Positions 33,500-46,296 of a stretch of DNA of 64,000 nucleotides are shown here, in pieces (within the stretch, counting starts at the first letter, position 1; every line of letters begins with the position of its first letter). The stretch is from Lycorma delicatula. Taxonomy: Eukaryota; Arthropoda; Insecta; Hemiptera; Fulgoridae. The DNA lies in the NCBI RefSeq assembly GCF_047948215.1, contig NC_134456.1, positions 13,789,730 to 13,853,729 of the forward strand, given 5' to 3'. The position numbers and the translations under genes are program-made. Below the pieces are notes generated by a model. That model was not told the origin of the DNA. It saw only the letters and a program-made list of their open reading frames with translations, and ran no database searches.

Positions 33500-34140
33500 A
33501 TATTGTGACGGTAGATTTCTTATGCCATCGCTGTCTCCATCTATCTATTTCTGTCCCAAGCCGTTTCCTTCGTCCATTTGTTATTAACAAGCTTAACCTC
33601 ATCTATTAACTTCAAACTTCGTCCTCGTTTCCTTTCTTCTTCTACTGACCCTTCCGATGCAGTTATCAAGATGCCAATTTCTCTAACAAATTTCCTTTTC
33701 ATTTGTGTTCTTCTCGCTTAAGTACTCTTTCTTCTTTTATCCTGTTCGTTACTTCCTCATTCCTCACCTTATCCGTCCAGCTTACTTTCTTCATACCCAT
33801 CTCTCAAAAGCCTCAATCCAGTTTCTCTCCCTCTTCTTTATCGTCCATGCTTCACTCCCATACAAGTCGCTACATACATAGCATTTGGCTAACCTCTCCG
33901 TTAATTGTAAGTCCAGACTTTTACAACGTAGAAATTTCCTCTTCTTACTGAAGTCTTCTTTTGCCATAGCTACTCTTTTTATTTCCATTGCGCTGTTCTA
34001 GTCCTCTTGGCACTGCAGTACCCAAATATCAGTAGTTTTTTATTTTTCGAACTCTTCCATCCGTTTTCCTTACAGCTAAATTCTCTTTATTGTGAACTTC
34101 CATTTCTTTAGTTTTTCCTATATTTATTTTCATTGTGATT
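33500..34140 (-). pseudogene. RTE-type reverse transcriptase remnant
   Basis: Minus-strand frames show KINIGKTKEMEVHNKENLAV, a YLGTAVPRG block, then KRVAMAKEDFSKKRKFL and CYVCSDLYGSEAWTIKKRE with WIEAFERWV. These are the same blocks as in the two young RTE copies (YLGS, AKRAFSKK, LYGSETWTI, LEAFEMW), but very diverged and frameshifted. A different, older RTE lineage. Confidence 0.7.
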
Positions 34141-34313
34141 TCTTTTTTGTTTTTAAAACACCTTCATACATTTAATTTACGCTCTGTTTTCACGAATAGC
34201 TTCTATATTGTTGCGTGTTCGCGCCTCGATCAGAATATTGAGCGACTTCACAATTAAAAATATTTATATAAATATAATTTATCAGTTTAAGAATTTAGAA
34301 AATAAGACAAATC

Positions 34314-34409
<96 letters not shown>

Positions 34410-34500
34410 CGGAAATAAATTACAACAAACAATAATAATATTAATAGTAATAACTACGATAAAAATAATAATAATAATAGTGAATAACAACCACAATAAT
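34314..34500. repeat. AAT/TTA microsatellite
   Basis: About 31 uninterrupted trinucleotide units at 34314-34408, then interrupted ATA-rich repeats to about 34500. The isoleucine-rich frame read through it on the minus strand is an artefact of the repeat. Confidence 0.95.
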
Positions 34501-36302
34501 AATTAATAGATTACGTACAAAATAGAATTTCCAATGATAGGATTTACTTAAAGATAGTTAAATCCTAAAAGCAGATACAGTACCGTTGACAAATGACATT
34601 ATAATGACCGCAATGATATTACCTAAATTGCATTAATAACAAGATAAAATTAGAGCGGTTTAAGGTTCATACAATTGCATTCGTTGCGAATATCTTTCCT
34701 GTTTACGATAGAACTACCCTAACAAGTTATTAATGAATTAAATCTGTCACTTTCACAATACCGATAACGCGCCTATCAACTTCCTATATTCACCCCTGTC
34801 CTCACTGGAATGCTTGTGACGTCACTTTAAACGTTGTTACTGCACATTGACTGATCGCATCGAACACACCTCGCAGCGATACTTGCTTAATCTCGCTTCT
34901 TACTGACCTGCAGAACCGCGGCCACATTCTTTAACTGTTGAGGCGTGAAAATTATTGTCCGCGCCCTTACATTTTTCCATCGATTCCTATTAGGTTCGGT
35001 AACCCTTCTCATCGTACAGTAGCTGTTGGATGTATGCCATTGACAGTATTACAAAGAACGATTGTTAGATTGTTAAACGGACTTGTTAGCCTGAGAAAAG
35101 CGGATCCCCTTCTGGAGTCTTTTCATTGTTATTTTTTCATACTTTCTTCTTAATTGGAAGGAATCCGTTACCCTGGTCCATTCTACTAGTCCTGTTGTAG
35201 TATTAAAAGATCACAAATCTATTTTGTAGGAATAGCTTTTAAAATTTGCATTTTTTTCGCGTTTCTAAACTCGCTGTTACCAAACCGTTAACCTATTTAT
35301 TAACCCATAATTATCAATCTACATCTTGTTTTATTAATTCGTTTTTGGTAACCGGCGATGATATTATTTTTTGTATTTAAAAAAAGGAAAAAAAAATTAA
35401 AAAAGTTATTTGTTGTTAAAATTAACTGACCTTGGTTTTTTTAGCGTTAAATTTAATAGAAATTATAATATATACTGTGTTATTGTCCTTATTGTGTGGT
35501 TATTTATACGTGTATTAACATTGGTTTTAGCATGTGTATTTTCCGTGTTGTTTTATTGTTAAAATGTAGTGGTGTACCAGCTAGTTAGCCTTCTTGGTTC
35601 GATGCGCTTTAACTTACGTATTCATTATGTCATTTTGTTGGCTATAGTTCTTACCACATTATTTGCATATTTGTACGTAGTTAAGTCAACTTAAAAAAAA
35701 AAAAATGTATAAGCTGAAAACCACGATAATATTGTTATATTCTTTTTATTGAATTCAACGAATATGACGTGAATAAAACATTTCATGTGTAAGAAAAGGT
35801 TTGGCTTTAAAGAATTAGAACAATTATATAATACCGTATTATTTTGTATTTAACCTTCAGCATCGGTGTGTATTCATTCCTTTTTCCTAATGTTTTCTCT
35901 CGTTAATATTTTATTTTCAGCGTATCCTTACTTGTCTTATATTATGTGGTTTTTCATCCGTAGATTCTTTGTTTGTTCTAAAACTTTTTAGCGGTTTATT
36001 TTTATTTACTATTTAAAAAAAAAAACTCACACCGGTTGTAGGACTTTCCCAGAACGCAGCTTTATCCGCGTGACGGAAAATATGCACTGACTTATTTAGC
36101 CGCGTGACGGACGGTCGGCGCTAAATAAATTAATGTAATTTCACAATTTACGTTGAACAAATTTCGATTGTACAGTCGACATACTGGTGTAGCCGTAAGG
36201 TTTAACACACCATGTATCGAGTCAACCGGGCGATCGAGTTAGAGACCCAGCCAAACCGAGTTACTTTTTTACATTTTAAAAGTTATTCATTTATTAAATG
36301 CT
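34501..36302. other. unassigned DNA left of the second RTE copy
   Basis: AT-rich with a somewhat GC-richer part at 34830-35120 and another at 36040-36250. The open frame 34938-35153 (+) has no recognisable motif. No element boundary found. Confidence 0.4.
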
Positions 36303-36316
36303 ACTGTTCACCTGTG

Positions 36317-37467
36317 GAGGAAGTGGAAGAGTGGAGGAAGTGTTAGGAGAAGACCAATTTGGTTTCAGGAAAAGTATAGGGACAAGGGAAGCAATTTTAG
36401 GCCTCAGATTAATAGTAGAAGGAAGATTAAAGAAAAACAAACCAACATACTTGGCGTTTATAGACCTAGAAAAGGCATTCGATAACTTAGACTGGAATAA
36501 AATGTTCAGCATTTTAAAAAATATAGGGTTCAAATACAGAGATAGAAGAACAATTGCTAACATGTACAGGAACCAAACAGCAACAGTAGCAATTGAAGAA
36601 CATAAGAAAGAAGCCGTAATAAGAAAGGGAGTCCGACAAGGGTATTCCCTGTCTCCGTTACTTTTTAATCTTTACGTAGAACTAGCAGTTAATGATGTTA
36701 AAGAACAATTTAGATTCGGAGTAACAGTACAAGGTGAAAAGATAAAGATGCTACGATTTGCTGATGATATATTAATTCTAGCCGAGAATAAAAAGGATTT
36801 AGAAGAAACAATGAACGGCATAGATGAAGTCCTACGCAAGAACTATCGCGTGAAAATAAACAAGAACAAAACAAAAGTAATGAAATGTAGTAGAAATAAC
36901 AAAGATGGACCACTGAATGTGAAAATAGGAGGAGAAAAGATTACGGAGGTAGAAGAATTTTGTTATTTGGGAAGTAGAATTACTAAAGATGGACGAAGCA
37001 GGAGCGATATAAAATGCCGAATAGCACAAGCTAAACGAGCCTTCAGTAAGAAATATAAGTTGTTTACATCAAAAATTAATTTAAATGTCAGGAAAAGATT
37101 TTTGAAAGTGTATGTTTGGAGTGTCGCTTTATATGGAAGTGAAACTTGGACAATCGGAGTATCTGAGAAGAAAAGGTTAGAAGCTTTTGAAATGTGGTGT
37201 TATAGGAGAATGTTAAAAATCAGACGGGTGGATAAAGTGACAAATGAGGAGGTATTGCGGCAAATAGATGAAGAAAGAAGCATTTGGAAAAATATAGTTA
37301 AAAGAAGAGACAGACTTATGCGCCACATACTAAGGCATCCTGGAATAGTCGCTTTAATTTTGGAAGGACAGGTAGAAGGGAAAAATTGTGTAGGCAGGCC
37401 ACGTTTGGAATATGTAAAACAAATTGTTAGGGATGTAGGATGTAGAGGGTATACTGAAATGAAATGA
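36317..37467 (+). pseudogene. RTE reverse transcriptase, palm to C-terminus (copy B)
   Basis: The open frame begins at 36298, but its first six residues are target DNA; the element's frame starts at 36317. It covers GEDQFGFRKSIGTREAI, LAFIDLEKAFDNLDW, IRKGVRQGYSLSPLLFNLY, the intact catalytic LRFADDILILAE, YLGSRITKDGRS and YGSETWTIG. It stops at TGA 37465 after GCRGYTEMK. Copy A reads Arg (CGA) there and continues 23 residues to the natural end, so this is one C-to-T change. The N-terminal endonuclease is lost by 5' truncation, so the protein cannot support full retroposition even though the RT core is intact. Confidence 0.9.
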
Positions 37468-37534
37468 CTAGCACTAGATAGGGAATCTTGGAGAGCTGCA
37501 TCAAACCAGTCAAATGACTGAAGACAAAAAAAAA
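36317..37534 (+). mobile_element. RTE-type LINE, 5'-truncated (copy B), with exact target duplication
   Basis: 1218 bp between exact 14-bp duplications ACTGTTCACCTGTG at 36303-36316 and 37535-37548. It ends CAAATGACTGAAGACAAAAA. It shares its 3' 0.8 kb with copy A at 7804-8629 almost base for base, in the opposite orientation in the window. Confidence 0.93.
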
Positions 37535-37548
37535 ACTGTTCACCTGTG

Positions 37549-38592
37549 ACGTCACAACACAGCAGTCGACTACAACAGCATTTTTTGGGGTGGGGATGCG
37601 ATTTTGCAAGTCTTTTTTTCAAATATTGTTATTTTTTAATTGTTAACAAATGCGCCTAAGAAAAATATGACCTTAATTAGGCGAAATCTTGAGATAATGA
37701 GGGTGACTTTGCTCTACAGCGTCACCCCCTTGATCTTTTAAGTTGAAGATTTATTGGCATCAATGCCCCGTAAATAGAAGTAATCTGACCAAGTATTAGG
37801 TGATTTAGAGGCCAACATCAAACACGCGTACATTAACATCCGGGAAGTTTCCATACGGCTTTTGGGTTCCTTAGGTGTCAAAACGTCAAGATCCGGTGAA
37901 AACCGTATATGCCCAAATTGAACCGATTACTATACTTTCCCTTCTAGAGCTATAGGGCTATCTAGATGAGAAAGTAAAAGGTTTATATGTGTTTAAAGAA
38001 ATATTCTCAATGAAAAGTAAATTATAATTACTTATACAAGTGTTGCCATTTTAATCTTATAATTTGCTCGCTTCGTAAAAAAAAAGTATGTGTGTGTGAA
38101 TTTCAAAAAAAGAAGGATGTTCTTAATTCTTCTTATATATATTTTATTTAATATCTGCATTTTATTATATTTATACATTTTTTCTTGCTAATACTTGTAA
38201 TAGTAAAAAAAGGGAAAAAAATTAACAAGCTAATTAATGCAGATTTCTTATAAATTATTTATATTCCACTTGTAAATTACATTTTAGAGTTCAGTATCTT
38301 AATTATTTTGTTGAATTTTAGTAATATTGATGACATTTTTAAAGTATAACAATATTTTAAGAATGAAGAATGATATGTAGCATATTAAAAGTTGAAACTG
38401 TTAGTTAACTGTAATTGCAAGTCTTGTTTTTATAGCAACAATTATAAATTGAACAATACATTTAAATTTTTGATAATAGCAGGTTTTGTTGGTTAACCGT
38501 AAACTTTCAATTTAAAGCTCAAAGTAACAACTTTACAACGCTTAATATAGAACAAATTATGAACTTAAATAAAACTACATTTTTTTTGTACT
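37549..38592. other. AT-rich stretch without recognisable gene
   Basis: The first 350 bp are somewhat GC-richer (37680-37960) without a recognisable product; the rest is AT-rich. Nothing supported. Confidence 0.4.
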
Positions 38593-39062
38593 TTAAAAAT
38601 ATAGATTCTTTAAACGAGTACCGTTGTCACACTTGTCCGCTTCAAATCGGTGACTTTTACTTACTAAATCGGAAAATTTACTTACTGTTTGGTACATAGT
38701 GATTTTCGGCGGGCAGGTGTTCCTTATTGGATCGAGTATTTTCTGGGACGGGTTCTCGCCCTTTTCATGTGACGCCACATGAATTAGACGAAGTAGGATT
38801 CCACGTAGTGCCCGGTAACTACCGGGCACTACGATTCGGTTCGCACGCCAGAAATCCGAGTACAATATGCTCCTGTCATTAACGTTGTCCTTGATAACAG
38901 AGTTTGAATCCATCTGTCGGCAACTTTAAGAACGAAAGTCACCGTTTTTACGAAAAATACTGCAGAAAACGATAAACGCCATAAGTTCCTGGCAGAAACA
39001 CCACTCAGTTTCAGGAACTCAATGGCATCGTGCTCGTTGCCTGGCAAATTCCAAACGTTCAT
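38593..39062 (-). pseudogene. unidentified frame-shifted coding-like block
   Basis: Two overlapping minus-strand frames: 38829-39062 (MNVWNLPGNEHDAIEFLKLS) and 38593-38913 (containing DFWRANRIVVPGSYRALRG). They look like one decayed protein with a frameshift and stand out in base composition from the AT-rich flanks. The opening 'WNLPGNEHDAIEFL' resembles the N-terminus of some insect transposase-like proteins (ISXO2/IS1595 type), but I see no zinc ribbon or DDE motif to confirm it. It contains a perfect 14-bp-stem hairpin. Confidence 0.3.
38804..38833. repeat. perfect hairpin, 14-bp stem, 2-nt loop
   Basis: Stem CGTAGTGCCCGGTA at 38804-38817, spacer AC, complement at 38820-38833. All 14 pairs are perfect and GC-rich, in AT-rich surroundings. 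Confidence 0.9.
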
Positions 39063-39689
39063 TTTAAACGTCGGTAGCGAAATTAAATTGCTTTCACGAT
39101 AATTTCACAGATCTCGCAAAACTCTAGGTAACCGATTGCAGTACATTAGATACAGATATCGAGTTGAATTTACGTTATTGTGATTTAAGAAACGTACTCT
39201 TATCTCATCCTTTTCGTTTGTGGCATTTAATCTTTAAATAGCATTCCTATTTTGATAAAAAAAAGTAAATTGGCTTTTTAATTAAATAATCAGTGGCGCC
39301 GGTATTCGATAAAAGTAACAAAATATATTTTTTTAAATAAACTGTATAGAAAAATATTAAGTTTAGTGTTTTTGATATATTGGTTTTGTGCTTACTTACA
39401 ATACACTACAGCTTGAGTGCTTTGGTTTCCTCTGAATCCCATTTCCATTTTTTTCCAATCTGTCTTTTGTATTAATTCCTCCTCTACATCTTATAATATT
39501 TTATACCATCCTCTTTTTCATGTTCCCTTCATGTTTTCATCAATGCATTATCTTTGTCAAAACTATATCAGTTAATTTAAATTTGACTTAAGCTGTTAAC
39601 CATTCATTATTGTGTTACCTGATAAAAATTAAAAAGAGGAAATTTTAGGAAATCTTTCGGAATTTCCTCCCCCTAAATTTTTCTGTTTT

Positions 39690-40385
39690 TTTTACTTACT
39701 TGTACGAAACAAAGAAAGTATTGCGATCGAAAAATGTTAGTTTTCAAATTTCAACGGAAATATCCATTTTGTCCATCCATGAATCCTTCGGTGTGACGTA
39801 AGTACGTATGTATCTTGCATAACTCAAAAACGATTAGCCGTAGGAAGTTGAAATTTTGTATTTAGGACTGTTGTAACACCTAGTTGTGCACCTCCCCTTT
39901 TGATTGCAATTGGCTGAACCAAAAGTGTCCAAAAAAGCCCAAAATCCAAAACAAAAGTTGGATTTTGAACTTTTCTTAACTGCTGTAATAAGCCCTCATT
40001 GAGAACTTTTCAACGATATATCATAAGCGGTAATATTTTCATTGGTTCCAGAGTTATATCCAAATAAAATTTTAATTAATAAAATATTTGGGTCTTACAA
40101 CAGGAAGGCACATCAGTTCGAATTAGACTTCATCTCCTTTTTTTTTTAAAGTTTTTTTTTTTTAATTTAAAATATTGATTTATTAATAATTATTAATCTC
40201 TTATTGTAAAAAAAAGTTTTACGATGAATAATAATTCAATAATAACAAATATATATATATATATCCAAAGTTATTAATGAAATAAAATTTTATGTACCTT
40301 TCTTTTTTTTTTTAAATGTGTATATGTAGTTTTAATAGTTTAATAGTACAAGGAAGTTATGTGGTGTCCACATCAGATTTTTTTT
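39690..40385 (+). repeat. dispersed repeat family C, full copy
   Basis: Starts TTACTTGTACGAAACAAAG and ends GGTGTCCACATCAGATTTT, about 690 bp, colinear with 17255-17882 (shared ATAACTCAAAAACGATTAG, GTTGTGCACCTCC, AAGGCACATCrGTTCGAAT). Its right half is repeated in tandem at 40430-40790. Confidence 0.75.
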
Positions 40386-40429
40386 AAGTATTAGATAAAA
40401 TTATTTTGGAGAAGAGAATATAATCATAT

Positions 40430-40790
40430 ATCATATATATTATGATATATCATAAGTGGTAATATTTTCATTGGTTCCAGAGTTATAACCAAATAAAATT
40501 TTAATTAATAAAATATTTGGGTCTTACAACAGGAAGGCACATCAGTTCGAATCCGATTTAATCTCCTTTTTTTTAATTTAAATATATTGTTTTATTAATA
40601 ATTATTAACCTTCGTTTGTAAAAAAGTTGTACAATAAATAATAATTCAATAATAAGAATAAAAAAAATGAAAAAATATCTGGCTATTAATTAAATAAAAT
40701 TTTATGTACTTTTCATTTTAAAAACTTGTTTATGTATAATTTAATAGGCGTACAAGGAAGTTCTGCGGTGTCCACATCAGATTTCTTAAA
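40430..40790 (+). repeat. dispersed repeat family C, tandem right half
   Basis: Repeats 40015-40385 with an offset of 429 bp, starting at GATATATCATAAG and running to TCCACATCAGATTTCTT. A local duplication or a second truncated insertion. Confidence 0.75.
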
Positions 40791-43700
40791 GTTATTATCA
40801 AGTAATGATACATATTAAAATTTCAAGATTTATTTTTTAATCAAATATCACAGAACACGCATTATATTTTTAAAGTTTATTAATATAACAGAAATCGTGT
40901 ACAGGAAGCATTACGTATAGCTCTAGAATTGTGAATGGATTTTTAGCTAAAAGTATCATTATGTAACCGAAAAGGTTTTACCAAATATTTCATGTGGAAT
41001 ATCACGTTGAATGGATCTGAAAAGAAAATTAAATGGTCTGTGGAAAATTGAAATGAAAGAAAAGAAGTAGTCGGAAAACTTTAATAAGTTTTTTTTGGGA
41101 GGGGAAAAATAGAGAATAAAACGGATGGATATAATAAGGAATTCAGTAATATTGAATTGAGTAAGAAAGAAGAGGAATCTTGAAAAAGCATTGTGTAATT
41201 CTCTTACTACATAGTTATTGTCAGTAGAAGAGCTGATTGTAGAGAAAAAAATGAAAGGCAGAAGAGGTAAAAGAATATTTATTAACAACGGTACAAAAAG
41301 AAGTTAGAGTGAAATAAAAGAAATTTTTCAGGACATAGAATAAAGGAGGACAACCAGTTCACATTTGCCACAAGTTATGCGAGTATTTTTGTGTAGATGT
41401 TATAAAAATCAATTGATGTCGAAATTTCAAATTCAGTACCAATTCTCCTTTCTGTACATGTGGGATTGATTATGCTGTGTTGATTAACTGAAATCGTTTA
41501 TATATTTATATTCCTATTTTAGCTGATAATAACTAAGAGTCATTGCCTATAATAAAGTAACAGCCTATAATAGCTGTTAATTCTGAAATTCATTCTTTAA
41601 CGGCTGTGTTTTGTTTTGTATTTATCTTGAAAATACATCTTTCTTTTTTTGTATTAATATTTCTTATGTCGCTTAATATTTCTATTAATCTAAATGTGTT
41701 ATCTAATTTATTTTGTGGGTTTTATAAGGTACCTTCTCATTTTAAATCATATAAAATAAAATTTATTCAGTTTATTTATATTTTTATATTAAATTGTACT
41801 TTTAAAATAAAACAAACAGATGAATTATTTTATGTAAATGAGTCCAACTAATTTATATAATATTTCTCTCAGTTGATGAAGTAATTCTACCATTATTGAC
41901 ATAATGTTATTTCTATAATTGTATGTATGTTAATTTAGCATTATCAGATGCTACTGTAATTGAATAATTAATTAGATTGAATGACAAAATTAGCCTACAT
42001 TGAAATGATGTTGGGTTTTTAATTTAATATACTAATCAACAGTGGTTTCATTAACTGATAAATATACCTACTCGTTATGTTTGAATAGAAACGTAAATGT
42101 AAACTTGAGTAATAATTATAATAAACATATATATTATTATTCAAAACACACTCTTGCTGATGAATGAACTATTTTCTTATGTGTATGTAATTAAGTTGAG
42201 TAAATTAATGTATTTTATTTAAACATTAAAAAAATTTGTTTCGATAAGTTTTCATTACTGTTATAAAAAAAAACTTATTGTATTATAAATTTGTCACTGG
42301 GAATGCTGTTTGGCTATTATCAGTGCTACCATCAACCATAAAGAAGACTGACAAGTTGTATTAAATCTAAAGTTTAAATATTAATGTTGGAAATTTTAAT
42401 TGTAACAGAAAGATTTGTATAATTTTATTTACTAGAGTTAAGATTTGTGTTTTGGATAAGGTGGATGGATATTTGAGCTCCTGATTAAAATGAAAAAACA
42501 TTTCAGTCTTTTACTGTTTGATGATTCTGAATTACTGGAATATTTGTAGTATTCTAAAAGTTGACAAGAAAAAGTAAAAAATAAAATACCAACAACTGAA
42601 GCCAATATTTTATAAATAAATTCATTTAAAAGATTGAAGTTTAACAACATTGCATTCAGTTTAATTAGACAAATTAGTGGCTAATGATTTTATCAGTTGC
42701 AGTACGTTAGTTAAAAAACATAATAATTAAAAAGACGCATTTTTTATAGATTTACAAACATGCTATATTTATTATTGAATTGAAACATTCCATTCTCAAT
42801 GCAGTGCCAAAATAACAAAAACGTGTATTAAAAAGAGTTAATTTTGAATAATAATAAAAACTATGAAATTAATTTTGATGGTTATGGGGTTCATCTGATG
42901 GGGAAATTTATCTAAGGTAACTTAAAGTGAGAGACCTAGGTATCAATAAATAAAAAGAATTGGACAGTTCTGTTACCTTTAATTATTTTAAAAAAATTTT
43001 GTTAATATTATCTTACAAGGAAAACATTTTTTTAAATATTTACTTGATTGATTTAATAAAAAGTATAAATTAAATTCAGTCAGTAATTTGAAATCGGCAT
43101 TTTTAATAAGATAAAAATTATTATTGTAAATTTATCTTCTTGTTATTCTGATGTGACCCGTTTGGTTAAATTTATGCTCTTAAAAAATAAATAATTTAAA
43201 TTAATAAAAATAAAAATGTATTAAACTCGTGTACTTATATACAAATTTCTCTACCAATGGAAACATGACAGAACATCTTGTGTTCAATAATATCTTGTGG
43301 CTGAATATAGAATCTTCTTGCATACTGTTGCAGGAAACGGGGATTGCCATTGTCTGGACAAAGGAATGGGAAATTGGAGGATTTGAAAAAATTTTTAATT
43401 AAAAGCTATGTATTTTTAATTGAAATACATTGCTTAAATAGCAGTGAGAAAATAATTTACTGAAAATTTATAAACATTCCATTTCTGAACGACATAATTG
43501 ACCCAAGTCGATCAGAGATAAATTAAATGTTCCTTAACTTTTATCATTAATTCAAATTGTAGATAATTGTAAACATATGTCTACAGTAGCTATTGTGTAA
43601 GCAGTGATATGAAAATAAAAATACCTCATCAAACTGTTTAACTTAATCATTCTAGATAATTCTAAAAAGGGGTTAACATTCAATCTAGAAAAAATGAAGA

Positions 43701-44535
43701 GTCAAATTAATTTTCATATTCTAAATCCTATGAAATTTAACTAATCAAAGTCGGTCCAGAAATTATTGAGATATATACAGGTTTGAAAGTTTTGATAAAG
43801 TAAAATAGTCTTAAACATGCAGAATTTACGTAGAAAATAAAAAGTGCGTCTAGAAAAGCACATCTTTCTACCGTGAGAAATTAGCTACCATAAAGAAATC
43901 ATTTCTTTCTCCAATACAAATAATTAAAAATAGACTACAAAAAAATGATAAATTTTGAATTATAACTACATGATGGGCAGAAGACAACCTTATAAGAAAA
44001 AATGAACTTGAAATTTAAAACCAGTTCTTTGGTTCAAGATTTATAAACATTTCAAAATTTTAATAGAAAGAAGTGATTATATGATTTAATTTTATTTGAT
44101 AAGTCATTGAACTCGGTTGAAATTGAATTCTTATAGAAATAAAATCAAAATAGAAATAACAATTAATAATGAGTAGAAGGCAAGAAAAAACAATTGCTAA
44201 CTAAAGAAGATTTGAAAAGTTGGCTAGTGAAAGCAGCAAAAAAAAATCTTAATAGAAAAGAAGTCCGATGATGTTAGATATTGATTTAGAAATTAGAGAA
44301 AAATCTTTTAAAATATTTATGAATTCTTTTATGTAATGTTTCACAACTACAAGATTAAATTCTATCTGAATAGTAAGTAGGTACAAAATGAAACACATTT
44401 TTAAAAAATTGAGTGGTGAGAAGTTTGCCACAGTATCTTGAAAAAAGGGATAAAAATTAGGTTTTACATCACATATTAAAACATGTAGCTTTCTTTTTTA
44501 TAACGGAAGGTTGTTTAGAGGTTGTTTAGATGAAA
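40791..44535. other. long AT-rich stretch without recognisable gene
   Basis: About 3.7 kb of very AT-rich DNA. The open frames at 40959-41288 (-), 41606-41851 (+), 42438-42650 (-) and 44249-44431 (-) are Phe/Leu/Ile/Lys-rich as expected by chance and carry no motif. Some of 43300-44600 may be very old LINE DNA, because an RTE-like 3' end follows it. Confidence 0.45.
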
Positions 44536-44539
44536 AAAT

Positions 44540-44640
44540 TATGGCAGAAGATATGAAGTAAATATTTTGAAAACAAAACATAAAGGACTGGAAAATAACA
44601 TCACACCAGTCAAATAACTGATAACAAACAGATAAACAAT
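44540..44640 (+). repeat. relic of an RTE-type 3' end
   Basis: ACACCAGTCAAATAACTGAT followed by AACAAACAG corresponds to the RTE 3' end ACCAGTCAAATGACTGAAGA followed by CAAAAA in the two young copies. Upstream, AAAGGACTGGAAAATAACAT fits the codons before the stop. Only this terminal part is convincing. Confidence 0.45.
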
Positions 44641-46296
44641 GTAAAATCAAAATCATATCTACACCCGATATAGAAGGTGGCAGTAATTTACAGCGACTAA
44701 ACTAAAACAAAGCTAATGAGGACAAACATGTTGTTGATAGCTGAACAGTATAATGAATGACATGAAGGACAAAAAGTAATATGCTATTAGACATACAAGG
44801 AAAGAAGGCTGAGTTGGAGCCGTGTTTTTAACTATAGTTGTAAAAAATTGAATTTTTTAGTCATTATTTTCCCGCCTCTATGTATACAAGTTAGATAATT
44901 TCCTTGTAAATATAAAATGCAACATTGGGAAATTATCTTAGTAATTTTTAGGTTATTCTGTTTAGTGTTTATTGAAGTATCTTATCTTATTTTTAATTAT
45001 TTTTTTATTTAATATTTTTCATGTTACTTCTCTCAAGTTTCATTTGTAATCTTGAGTGCATACACGCTTATACATTATTTAAAAGGGATGTACTAAAAAA
45101 AAGAAGAAAAAATTATTTCTATATTATTTCAGTTTTATGGGTAATAAATATTTTTATTTTGTATGAAGAAAATTTACTTGTAATTCTAGACAACATATGC
45201 CATTTCTTACGAAAGTCTAGCTAAAAGGATATATAATTCAGTCATTTCAGAATTTCCACACGTCACAATTTCAATGATGGGTAATGTTCTGGATACAATT
45301 ACCCAAGAATAATTCCTTGAACCCTTAAGGTTCTGGCCCTGTTAATATTTTTTCACTGTGATATTGCACATTTTAATTGTTAATTTTATTTGTTTTATAT
45401 TACTGTTATTTAAATTTTAGTGTTAGTATTGTTAACTTAAATTGTCTGTTGTAATAATATTACATTCGGGAGCTAATAAAATCTTTGTTGTGCGTCCAAG
45501 AATAAAAAAATGGCCCTGTTTTTGGGTTAGTACTTTTATTTCTAGGTGAAAAACTGTTGTTTTCTTCATTTATTTTAAGTGCCCGGTGCAGAATCAGTTA
45601 TGTGTAGCACTGAATAAGTAAAATTGTCTCAGTCTTTCAAGGGATTGTGGGAGTTGTAGGAGGCATTCAACTTTTTTCAGAGTGAACATACTTATCTCTA
45701 ACTGAGCAATATTTTACTAAAATGAAGGTTAATTATTCAATAAAACTATTGCTTAGCAAAACAAATTTACTTAATTTTGCAATATTAAATAACTAATGTT
45801 AAATTATTGTCATTTATTACTATGTTTTGTTAGTTTAGGATTTTTATTTGAATAGCATCTATATGTTTAAGAATATATAAGTGTTTATAAATTGATCATA
45901 AGTATCTTCTGTACATGTGTATAATCAGTAACCAAAATGTATATTATACATCAGTAGGACTTTGTTTTGAATAGTATATACATGTAATAACATGTATGAG
46001 CATATGTAGATGTTTTTTATTTTAATTTATAAAATAATCCCATCATATATTTAGGCGTAAGCAAACTATTCATTTGTTAATGGGGGAGTAGTTTATCAAC
46101 TTACTAGTGTATACTGTCTGTAAGGTAGATGCCACTTTATTTCATATTATTCACATTCATACTTGAACTAGAAGTTTAAAATATTTTAAATTAATATAAA
46201 TTAATAATTAGTCCAATTGTTGAAGCAATAACTTGTTTTTTTTATGCACGTGCATGAGTTTCATCACTGTCACTGTTTCATTTGTTCCCATCAACT
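44641..46296. other. AT-rich stretch without recognisable gene
   Basis: No element or exon recognised. Contains ordinary AT-rich DNA and the short open frame 45021-45224 (+) without motif. Confidence 0.45.

Noticed and set aside
34287..34496. Open frame rich in isoleucine on the minus strand
   Set aside because: It is the translation of the AAT microsatellite, not a gene.
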